Positions 28,509 through 35,141 of a stretch of 64,000 nt of DNA are shown here, piece after piece (within the stretch, counting starts at the first letter, position 1; each line of letters opens with the position of its first letter). The position numbers and the translations under genes are program-made. The notes under the pieces are model-generated. The model made no database searches, was not told the DNA's origin, and saw nothing but the letters and a program-made list of their open reading frames with translations. Source of the stretch: Rhodobacteraceae bacterium CCMM004 (GTDB taxonomy: Bacteria > Pseudomonadota > Alphaproteobacteria > Rhodobacterales > Rhodobacteraceae); assembly GCA_004005435.1 (NCBI GenBank), contig RZWH01000003.1, positions 558,001-622,000 on the forward strand, written 5' to 3'.

Positions 28509-30124
28509 GGGGCCTCGGGCGCGCCGTCGCGGATGAACTTCCATGTGATCGCGTCCAGCAGCGCCTCGAACGAGGCGTCCACGATGTTGGGCGACACGCC
28601 GACCGTGGACCAGCGCCGCCCCTGCCCATCCTCGCTGTCGATGACCACCCGCGTCACCGCCTCGGTGCCACCGCCGGTGATCCGCACCTTGAAGTCCACC
28701 AGCCGCATGTCGTCGATATAGACCTGGTAGGGCCCCAGATCCTTGGCCAGCGCCTTGGCCAGCGCGTTGACCGGGCCGCGGTCCTCGCCGTCGTCCATGC
28801 TCTCGCTGACCGACAGCATCTTCTGCCCGCCGACCTTGACCACCACCACGGCCTCCGACAGGCTGACCATGCGGTCGTACTTGTTCTTGCGCCGCTCGAT
28901 GGTGACGCGGTAGCGCTTGACCTCGAAAAACGCGGGAAGCTGTCCCAGCGCCGCCCGCGCCAGGAGCTCGAAGCTCGCCTGCGCGGTATCGTAGCTGTAG
29001 CCCTGGGCCTCGCGCGTCTTGACCTCGTCGAGGATGCGGCCGAGTGCGGGGTCGTCCCGCGCGACCTCCAGCCCCATGGAGGCCAGCCGCGTGCGCAGGT
29101 TCGACTGCCCCGCCTGGTTCGACATGGGCACGATGCGGGCGTTGCCCACCGCGGCCGGGGCGATGTGTTCGTAGGTCGTCGGGTCCTTGAGGATCGCGCT
29201 GGCGTGCAGGCCCGCCTTGTGCGCGAAGGCCGAGGCGCCGACATAGGGGCTCGACCGCAGGGGCACGCGGTTGAGGATGTCGTCAAGTTGGCGGCTGGCG
29301 CGGGTCAGGCCGGTCAGCGCGTCGAGCGGGACGTTGGTGGCATAGCGGCTGCGGTAGGGCTCCTTGAGCAGCAGCGTCGGGATCAGCGTCGTCAGGTTGG
29401 CGTTGCCGCAGCGCTCACCCAGACCGTTCAGCGTGCCCTGCACCTGCCGCGCGCCCGCGTCCACGGCGGCGAGGCTGCCCGCCACCGCTTGGCCCGTGTC
29501 GTCGTGGGTGTGGATGCCCAGCCGGTCGCCGGGGATGCCGGCGGCGATGACCTCGGCCGTGACGCGCCCGATCTCGGACGGGAGCGTGCCGCCGTTGGTG
29601 TCGCACAGGACCACCCAGCGGGCGCCCGCGTCATGGGCGGCGCGCAGGCAGTCGAGCGCGTAGGCCGGGTTCGCGCGGTAGCCGTCGAAGAAGTGCTCGG
29701 CGTCGAACAGCGCCTCGCGGCCCTCGGCCACCAGATGCGCGACGGAGGCCCGGATGTTCTCCACGTTCTCGTCCAGCCCGATGCCGAGGGCGGTTTCCAC
29801 GTGGAAATCGTGAGTCTTGCCCACGAGGCAGACGGCGGGGGTGCGGGCGTTCAGGACGCCCGCCAGCACGTCGTCGTTGGCCGCCGAGCGCCCGGCGCGC
29901 TTGGTCATGCCAAAGGCGGTCATGGTGGCGCGGGTCGCGGGCGCGGCGTCGAAGAAGGCGCTGTCGGTCGGGTTGGCGCCGGGCCAGCCGCCCTCGATGT
30001 AATCCACGCCGAGGGCGTCGAGGATGGCCGCGATGCGCTGCTTTTCCTCGGTGGAGAACTGCACCCCTTGCGTCTGCTGCCCGTCGCGGAGGGTGGTGTC
30101 GTAGAGGGAGAGGCGGTCGGTCAT
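28505..30124 (-). CDS. cimA: (R)-citramalate synthase
   Basis: Condenses pyruvate and acetyl-CoA to citramalate, giving isoleucine precursors without threonine deaminase. 539 residues: TIM-barrel HMGL-like domain with YDTTLRDGQQTQG (8-20), metal-binding HTHDDTGQAVAG and NGLGERCGNANL, a linker with KAGLHASAI, and a C-terminal LeuA-type regulatory domain from ~400 that suggests feedback control by isoleucine or leucine. The ATG at MTDRLSLYD is chosen. The sequence upstream (307 bp to cysS) is a structured intergenic region. Confidence 0.94.
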   Translation of the reverse strand: MTDRLSLYDTTLRDGQQTQGVQFSTEEKQRIAAILDALGVDYIEGGWPGANPTDSAFFDAAPATRATMTAFGMTKRAGRSAANDDVLAGVLNARTPAVCLVGKTHDFHVETALGIGLDENVENIRASVAHLVAEGREALFDAEHFFDGYRANPAYALDCLRAAHDAGARWVVLCDTNGGTLPSEIGRVTAEVIAAGIPGDRLGIHTHDDTGQAVAGSLAAVDAGARQVQGTLNGLGERCGNANLTTLIPTLLLKEPYRSRYATNVPLDALTGLTRASRQLDDILNRVPLRSSPYVGASAFAHKAGLHASAILKDPTTYEHIAPAAVGNARIVPMSNQAGQSNLRTRLASMGLEVARDDPALGRILDEVKTREAQGYSYDTAQASFELLARAALGQLPAFFEVKRYRVTIERRKNKYDRMVSLSEAVVVVKVGGQKMLSVSESMDDGEDRGPVNALAKALAKDLGPYQVYIDDMRLVDFKVRITGGGTEAVTRVVIDSEDGQGRRWSTVGVSPNIVDASFEALLDAITWKFIRDGAPEAP

Positions 30125-30431
30125 GGGGCCGACCTTGCATACGAAACTGCGTGGACAGCGGGGCGTGGAGGGCGATGCCCGCACCGCGGGGTGGGCGAAT
30201 GCCCGCCCCGGGGGGGCGGTGCGGGCATCGCCCGGCCTGCGGCCGGGCGGCTACACCGGACACAGAGCGCGTCGCGTGACAGATTGCGTGCCCGGCGGCA
30301 CCGCCGGGCGACGGCCGCGTCGCCACCCGTCGCCATCGTCTCTCGGACCGATGGCGCGACGATGGCGACCGGCCGTTCCCGGCCACTGCTCGGTGCGGCC
30401 GACGCCCTCGGCGCGAAGCGGGGAAGGGGCG
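30125..30431. repeat. Intergenic region built from nested inverted repeats
   Basis: No credible gene is seen in these 307 bp. Four inverted repeats are visible: a perfect 17-bp pair (30171-30187 with 30216-30232) enclosing a second stem GGGGTGGGC/GCCCGCCCC; CCCGGCC-TGC-GGCCGGG (30231-30247); CCCGGCGG-CA-CCGCCGGG (30291-30308); and a 12-bp pair GTCGCCATCGTC/GACGATGGCGAC (30329-30340 with 30358-30369). It lies between the cysS stop and the cimA start. It could terminate cysS, form a long cimA leader, or be a mobile palindromic repeat. Confidence 0.6.
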
Positions 30432-31796
30432 TCACAACAACGCCTCCACCTTCGCCGCGTCGAAGCCCGCGGCGGGCACGAGGTCCACCCCGGCCTTGGA
30501 CATCCGCACCTCAACCCCCGCCTCCGTCAGCAGCGCCTTGAGGCGGTCGACCTCGGCGAAGTCCTTGCTGGCCATCGCCGCCTCCCGCGCCGCCTGGAGC
30601 CGCCCGGCAAGGCCGCTCAGGTCCGGGGTGGCCGACGCCCAGGCGCCCATCTCGGGCGACAGGAGCCCCAAAAGCTCCGCCGAGGCCAAAAGCCCCGCCG
30701 CGTCCCCCGCCCCCGCCAGCCGGTGCAACTCGGCCACCGCGCCTGGGGTGTTCAGGTCGTCGGCCAGCGCAGCGACCGCCGCCCCGGACGGCTCGCCCGC
30801 CGCGACGCCCTCGGTCAGAGCCCGCCACTTGCGCAGCGTCGCCTCCGCCTCCCGCGCCTTTCCCTCCGTCCAGTCCATCGGCTTGCGATAATGGGTCTGG
30901 AGGAAGACGAACCGGATCACCTCGCCCGGCACGCCGCGGTCCAGCAGGTCGCGGACGGTAAAGAAGTTGCCCAGCGACTTGGACATCTTCCGCCCCTCGA
31001 CCTGGAGCATCTCGTTGTGCATCCAGACCCGCGCCATGGCCTCGGTGCCGTGGGCGCAGCGGCTCTGCGCGATCTCGTTCTCGTGGTGGGGAAACTGCAG
31101 ATCGCTGCCGCCGCCGTGGATGTCGAAGGTTTCGCCCAGCAGGGCCTCGGCCATGGCCGAGCATTCGATATGCCAGCCCGGGCGGCCGCGGCCCCACGGG
31201 CTGTCCCAGCCCGGCAGGTCCGGCCCCGACGGCTTCCACAGGACAAAGTCCATGGGGTCTTCCTTGTAGGGCGCCACCTCGACCCGGGCACCGGCGATCA
31301 TGTCATCCACCGACCGCCCCGACAGGCGGCCGTACTCGGCAAACGACCGCACCCGGAACAGCACGTGGCCCGAGGCGGCATAGGCATGGCCGCGGGCGAT
31401 CAGCGTCTGGATCATCGCCACCATCTCGGGCACGTACTGCGTCGCCCGCGGCGTGTGGGTGGGCGTCAGAGTGCCGAGCGCGGCCATGTCGTCCAGATAC
31501 CAGGCGCTGGTCTCGTCGGCGATCTCGGCGATGGAGCGACCCGTTTCGGCCGCCCGCGCGTTGATCTTGTCGTCGACGTCGGTGATGTTGCGCACGTAGG
31601 TCACGGCGTCCGCACCGTAGACGTGGCGCAATAGCCGATAGAGCACATCGAAGACGATGGCCGGACGGGCGTTGCCCAGATGCGCGCGGTCATAGACCGT
31701 AGGCCCGCAGACATACATCCGCACGGCGCCGGGATCGAGCGGGACGAACCGCTCCTTGGTCCGGGTGCGGGTGTTGGTCAGCCTGATCTCGGTCAT
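30432..31796 (-). CDS. cysS: Cysteinyl-tRNA synthetase
   Basis: Charges tRNA-Cys with cysteine. 454 residues, the normal length. The zinc/HIGH region reads [18 protein letters not shown], followed by [15 protein letters not shown], the His-rich [18 protein letters not shown] and the KMSKS loop. The C-terminal anticodon domain ends in a degenerate RxR/KAGVDL segment. The start is the ATG with GAGG 9-12 bases upstream. Although the frame is open back to position 31913, that part is better explained as a leader region: it contains an overlapping 13-codon Cys-rich frame in another phase and paired stems. Confidence 0.95.
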   Translation of the reverse strand: MTEIRLTNTRTRTKERFVPLDPGAVRMYVCGPTVYDRAHLGNARPAIVFDVLYRLLRHVYGADAVTYVRNITDVDDKINARAAETGRSIAEIADETSAWYLDDMAALGTLTPTHTPRATQYVPEMVAMIQTLIARGHAYAASGHVLFRVRSFAEYGRLSGRSVDDMIAGARVEVAPYKEDPMDFVLWKPSGPDLPGWDSPWGRGRPGWHIECSAMAEALLGETFDIHGGGSDLQFPHHENEIAQSRCAHGTEAMARVWMHNEMLQVEGRKMSKSLGNFFTVRDLLDRGVPGEVIRFVFLQTHYRKPMDWTEGKAREAEATLRKWRALTEGVAAGEPSGAAVAALADDLNTPGAVAELHRLAGAGDAAGLLASAELLGLLSPEMGAWASATPDLSGLAGRLQAAREAAMASKDFAEVDRLKALLTEAGVEVRMSKAGVDLVPAAGFDAAKVEALL

Positions 31797-31798
31797 GG

Positions 31799-31876
31799 CA
31801 GGGCCTCGCAAGGGGTGCGCGGGCGGACCTAGCAGCTTCGATCGTGTGAGGAAATGAAGAAGACCGGCCCGCCCTG
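31799..31876 (-). promoter_or_regulatory. Alternative stems between the Cys leader and cysS
   Basis: After the leader stop, GGGCGGGCC (31874-31866) can pair with GGTCCGCCC (31829-31821), 9 bp with one G-U. The overlapping CAGGGC (31876-31871) can instead pair with GCCCTG (31804-31799), which touches the cysS Shine-Dalgarno GAGG. The two pairings are mutually exclusive, as expected for an attenuator. No U-run follows the first stem, so control would be of translation or by Rho rather than by an intrinsic terminator. Confidence 0.4.
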
Positions 31877-31879
31877 GTG

Positions 31880-31921
31880 TCAGGTGGGAATGCAGCAGAT
31901 AATGGTGCGGCACGCGGTCAT
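31880..31921 (-). CDS. Candidate Cys-rich leader peptide of cysS
   Basis: A 13-residue open frame, [13 protein letters not shown], with three Cys codons (two adjacent, all TGC) and a Shine-Dalgarno AGGA eight bases before the ATG. It ends 83 bases before the cysS ATG, on the same strand and in a different frame from the cysS extension. Cys is rare in proteins, and three in 13 codons directly before the gene for cysteinyl-tRNA synthetase strongly resembles the leader peptides of attenuation systems, where ribosomes stall on codons of the regulated amino acid. I inferred this from the sequence alone and know of no description for this lineage. Confidence 0.6.
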   Translation of the reverse strand: MTACRTIICCIPT

Positions 31922-31960
31922 GGGGGACGTCCTAGCAGGCCGCCCCCCGTCCGTCCAGTC

Positions 31961-32341
31961 TCAGGCGTAGCTGACCACTTCGTACTCCACGCCGTCTCCG
32001 TCGCGGAAATAGAAGCGGCGCCCGGGCTCGTAATCGGCGTGGCTGTGGGGCGTCAGGCCGGCCTCCTCGACCCGCGCCTCGGCGGCGCTGAGGTCGTCCA
32101 CGACGACGCCGATGTGGTTCAGACCGCCGATCTGGCGATAGGTGTCGTCGGGGGGCGTCTGCGGGCCGGGACCGCTGTAGACGGCGACATAGCTGTCGTC
32201 GGTGCCCACATGGACCGAGGTGCCGCCGTGGATTGACGCCCCCCGCCAGCGGACGTGCCAGCCGAAGAGGTCGCAGAGCCGGGCCGCGGTGGCATCGGGG
32301 TCGGGAACGGTGACGTTGACGTGTTCGAGTGTGGCGGGCAT
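31961..32341 (-). CDS. VOC (glyoxalase/bleomycin-resistance) family protein
   Basis: 126 residues, one VOC module pair: LEHVNVTVPDPDATAARLCD at the start and GGLNHIGVVVDDLSAAEARV in the second half, ending RRFYFRDGDGVEYEVVSYA. The His in LEHVNV, the His in LNHIGV and the Glu in VEYEVV occupy the usual metal-ligand positions, so a metal-dependent lyase, dioxygenase or resistance function is possible; the substrate is unknown. Its promoter carries a soxbox in the classical SoxR arrangement, so it should be induced by redox-cycling compounds. This hints at a role in handling such compounds or their products. Confidence 0.88.
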   Translation of the reverse strand: MPATLEHVNVTVPDPDATAARLCDLFGWHVRWRGASIHGGTSVHVGTDDSYVAVYSGPGPQTPPDDTYRQIGGLNHIGVVVDDLSAAEARVEEAGLTPHSHADYEPGRRFYFRDGDGVEYEVVSYA

Positions 32342-32378
32342 GGGCGCCGTCCTTTCTGTTGAAGTCTCTGACGAATCG

Positions 32379-32409
32379 GTTCTAATCCCTCAAGTTAACT
32401 TGAGGTCAA
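32379..32409 (-). promoter_or_regulatory. SoxR-controlled promoter with 18-bp soxbox
   Basis: The perfect palindrome CCTCAAGTTAACTTGAGG (32388-32405) is the classical SoxR operator. On the - strand it sits between TTGACC (-35, 32409-32404) and TAGAAC (-10, 32384-32379) with the 19-bp spacer typical of MerR-family activation, directing transcription of the VOC gene. The soxR start on the other strand is 8 bp from the box, so SoxR may also repress its own gene. Confidence 0.9.
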
Positions 32410-32412
32410 GCG

Positions 32413-32916
32413 ATGGCGGGACTGAGCATCGGCGAGATCGCGGCGCGCACCGGGTTGGCAGTGTCGGCGATCCGCTATTACGAGACCGAAGGGCTGGTGG
32501 CGCCCCTGCGCACCGCCGGCGGGCAGCGCCGCTACGACCGCGGCGACATCCGGCGGTTGTCCTTCGTCATGATCGCGCAGCGGTTGGGCGTGCCTCTGGC
32601 CGAGGTGCGGGCAGCGCTCGACACCCTGCCCGAGGGGCGCACGCCCACGCGGGCCGACTGGGCGCGCCTGTCGTCGCGGTTCCGCGCGGGGCTCGACGCA
32701 CGCATCGCGGCACTGGAGGCACTGCGCGACAAGCTCGACGGGTGCATCGGCTGCGGCTGCCTGTCGCTGAACTCCTGCGGGCTCTACAACCCCGCCGACC
32801 GGGCGCGGCGCGGCGGGCCGGGCCCGCGCTACCTGCTGGGCGACGCACCCGCGCTTGCGTCCACCGCGCCGGAGCGCCAGGGTGGCGGCGGTGACGACGA
32901 GGGAGGCCCGCCATGA
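32413..32916 (+). CDS. soxR: Redox-sensing activator SoxR (MerR family)
   Basis: Homodimeric [2Fe-2S] transcription factor that activates when its cluster is oxidised by redox-cycling agents. 167 residues: winged HTH LSIGEIAARTGLAVSAIRYY at the N-terminus, dimerisation helix around 80-108, and the cluster motif CIGCGCLSLNSC with Cys111, 114, 116 and 122 in the exact CX2CXCX5C spacing. As in most non-enteric bacteria there is no soxS; it probably controls the divergent VOC gene directly through the soxbox. The stop overlaps the ATG of the RraA-like gene (ATGA). Confidence 0.96.
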   Translation: MAGLSIGEIAARTGLAVSAIRYYETEGLVAPLRTAGGQRRYDRGDIRRLSFVMIAQRLGVPLAEVRAALDTLPEGRTPTRADWARLSSRFRAGLDARIAALEALRDKLDGCIGCGCLSLNSCGLYNPADRARRGGPGPRYLLGDAPALASTAPERQGGGGDDEGGPP

Positions 32917-33599
32917 TCGAAGAACCGCCGCTTCTGCGGATCAAGGCCACACGGCCACGACCCACCCAGGCGCAGATCGACGGATTCGCCGGGGCCGCCG
33001 CCTCGATGGTGGTGGACGCGCGGCGCGGGCTCGGCGCGCTCGACGCCCAGATCGTGCCGCTGGCGTGGGGAATGCGCGCGCATGGGCCCGCGCTGACCGC
33101 CGACAACCCGCCGGCCGACATCCTGGCCACGCTCGCCGCGCTGCGCTACGCGCGCCCCGGTGACGTGCTGGTGGCCGCGACCGGGGGGCACCGGGGCTGC
33201 GCCGCCGCGGGGGATCGCGTGGCGGGGATGCTCAGGAACGCCGACGTGGCGGGATTCGTGACCGACGGGCCGTTGCGCGACCGGGACGGGATCCTGGCCA
33301 CGGGCCTGCCCTGCTGGTGCGCCGGTCTGACCCCGGCCTCGCCCTTCACCACCGGACCCGGGCGGGTGGGCCATCCGCTTCAGATCGGCGGACAGACGGT
33401 GGCGGCGGGCGACATGATCGTGGCGGATGACGATGGCGTGGCGGTGGTGCCCTTCGCCGAGATCGACGCGGTGCTGGAGGCGCTCGCGGCCGTCCAGGAG
33501 GCCGAGGCCGCACTCGACGCCCAGATCGCCGGGGGCCTGACCCTCCCCGACCCCATCGCCGCGATCCTCGACAGCGACCGCACGGTGACGGAGGACTGA
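32913..33599 (+). CDS. RraA family protein
   Basis: 228 residues of the RraA/HMG-aldolase fold. The signature AAAGDRVAGMLRNADVAGF followed by VTDGPLRDRDG matches the active-site region of 4-hydroxy-4-methyl-2-oxoglutarate aldolases, and GDMIVADDDGVAVVP is the usual C-terminal segment. Family members are metal-dependent aldolases/decarboxylases or regulators of RNase E; the Arg-Asp pair here favours an enzyme. It is translationally coupled to soxR, which is unusual and may place it in the SoxR response, although soxR itself has no obvious strong promoter. Confidence 0.85.
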   Translation: MIEEPPLLRIKATRPRPTQAQIDGFAGAAASMVVDARRGLGALDAQIVPLAWGMRAHGPALTADNPPADILATLAALRYARPGDVLVAATGGHRGCAAAGDRVAGMLRNADVAGFVTDGPLRDRDGILATGLPCWCAGLTPASPFTTGPGRVGHPLQIGGQTVAAGDMIVADDDGVAVVPFAEIDAVLEALAAVQEAEAALDAQIAGGLTLPDPIAAILDSDRTVTED

Positions 33600-34177
33600 G
33601 GGCCCATTGGGAGGAGCCGCGCGGCCGCCGAGGGCGGGGCGTCGCCACGACTTCACGCCGACCTTCGTGCCCATGCGCTGCCCCACCCCCATCCACTCCT
33701 CATAGAGCGCCAAGCCGCGCGGCCGCCGACCCGCGGGGTGGCGGTCCGAACCTCCGAGCGCGGCGGTTTATGGCTGCCGTGGTAGCTCGACCTCAGAGCG
33801 TCGCTCCAACGGCAGCCAACCGCCGCCCCGATGGGGCGGGTCGGCGGTCGCGCGGCGGGCTGACGCCCTTGTTCCGCGCGGGGAGTTGCTCAAACGGTCC
33901 GAAGAACGAGCAACTTATCCAAGACGTGGAGTTGCCGAGTCCACCGATAGAGGCGCAAAGCCGCGCGGCCGCCGACCCGCGGGGTGGCGGCCCGACCTCC
34001 TGAGCGGCGCGGTTTATGGTCGCCGTGGTAGCTCAACCTCAAAGCTCAGCGCTAACGGCACCCAACCGCCGCCCCGTGGGGGCGGGTCGGCGGTCGCGCG
34101 GCGGCCTGACGGCCTTGTTCCGCGCGGGGGGCGGTTCGGCCGGTCCGATCAGGCCGTGCCAGGACAAGGACGCCGCC
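33600..34177. repeat. Gene-free region with two copies of a ~200-bp palindromic element
   Basis: No credible gene in 578 bp. Copy 1 spans about 33702-33904 and copy 2 about 33947-34150, with roughly 75-80% identity by eye. Each copy is itself an imperfect inverted repeat: the left arm CCGCGCGGCCGCCGACCCGC faces GCGGGTCGGCGGTCGCGCGG, and an inner stem GGCTGCCGT/ACGGCAGCC (copy 1) closes the loop. The 17-mer AGCCGCGCGGCCGCCGA appears a third time at 33615-33631. This looks like a repeated structured element (palindromic repeat, MITE-like unit or paired ncRNA). Confidence 0.7.
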
Positions 34178-35050
34178 CTACCCCGCCGCCCTCAGCCGCT
34201 TGATCAGCGAGGAGGTGTCCCAGCGGCCGCCGCCCATCCGCTGCACATCCTTGTAGAATTGATCGACCAGTGCGGTCACCGGCAGGGAGGCGCCGGTCTC
34301 GTCCGCCGTCTGGAGGCAGATCCCGAGGTCTTTGCGCATCCAATCCACGGCGAAGCCGTGGTCGAACCGGTCGTCCAGCATGGTCTCATAGCGGTTCTGC
34401 ATCTGCCACGATCCAGCCGCGCCCTGGCTGATCACCTCGACCACCGCGCGCCCGTCGAGCCCCGCCGTCTCGGCGAAATGCAACGCCTCGCTCAGCCCCT
34501 GGACCAACCCGGCGATGGCGATCTGATTGCACATCTTCGTCATCTGCCCGGCGCCCGACGCGCCGATCCGGCGGCAGATCTTGGCATAGGCATCCATCAC
34601 GGGCTCGGCCCGGTCATAGGACTCCTGGTCGCCGCCGCACATGATCGAGAGCTGGCCGTTCTCGGCCCCCGCCTGCCCGCCCGAGATCGGCGCGTCGACG
34701 AACGCGACCCCCCGCTCGGCCGCGGCCTCGAACAGCTCGCGCGTCACCGCCGCCGACACCGTGGTGTGATCGACGAAGACGCCGCCCGCGCCCATCCCGG
34801 CGAACGCCCCATCCTCGCCCAGACAGACCGCGCGCAGATCGTCGTCGTTGCCGACGCAGGCCATGACGAACTCCGCGCCCTCGGCCGCCTCACGCGGGGT
34901 CGTCCGCGCCGCGCCGCCGTGCTCGGCCGCCCAGGCCTCGGCCTTGGACGAGGTGCGGTTGTAGACGGTCACCTCGTGGCCTGCTGCCCGCAAGTGCCCC
35001 GCCATCGGAAAGCCCATGACGCCCAGTCCCAGAAACGCCACCTTCGCCAT
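34178..35050 (-). CDS. 3-hydroxyisobutyrate dehydrogenase-like oxidoreductase
   Basis: NAD(P)-dependent beta-hydroxyacid dehydrogenase, 290 residues. N-terminal Rossmann motif AFLGLGVMGFPMAGHL with YNRTSSKAEAW, substrate-binding FVDAPISGGQAGAENGQLSI, catalytic lysine in GQMTKMCNQI, and a C-terminal helical domain. The family includes 3-hydroxyisobutyrate, tartronate semialdehyde and gamma-hydroxybutyrate (glyoxylate/succinic semialdehyde) reductases; the sequence alone does not decide. It stands alone, with a 90-bp gap to the divergent acylase gene. Confidence 0.88.
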   Translation of the reverse strand: MAKVAFLGLGVMGFPMAGHLRAAGHEVTVYNRTSSKAEAWAAEHGGAARTTPREAAEGAEFVMACVGNDDDLRAVCLGEDGAFAGMGAGGVFVDHTTVSAAVTRELFEAAAERGVAFVDAPISGGQAGAENGQLSIMCGGDQESYDRAEPVMDAYAKICRRIGASGAGQMTKMCNQIAIAGLVQGLSEALHFAETAGLDGRAVVEVISQGAAGSWQMQNRYETMLDDRFDHGFAVDWMRKDLGICLQTADETGASLPVTALVDQFYKDVQRMGGGRWDTSSLIKRLRAAG

Positions 35051-35141
35051 GTCTTTCCTCCCGTGGTCAAATCGCCTAAGCCCTACCTAACCGAACCGCC
35101 CCACCCGTCAACTTCCGCCCCCAGGACTGCCCCGCGTTCCC

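Noticed and set aside
31797-31913. In-frame N-terminal extension of cysS starting [10 protein letters not shown]
   Set aside because: Homologues start at MTEIRLTNT; the extension lacks a ribosome site and overlaps the better-supported Cys leader frame.
33770-34140. Two similar short peptides beginning MAAVVARPQS and MVAVVAQPQS, as a possible duplicated small gene
   Set aside because: The similarity follows from the duplicated palindromic element; the inverted-repeat arms explain the conservation better than coding, and no ribosome site precedes either ATG.
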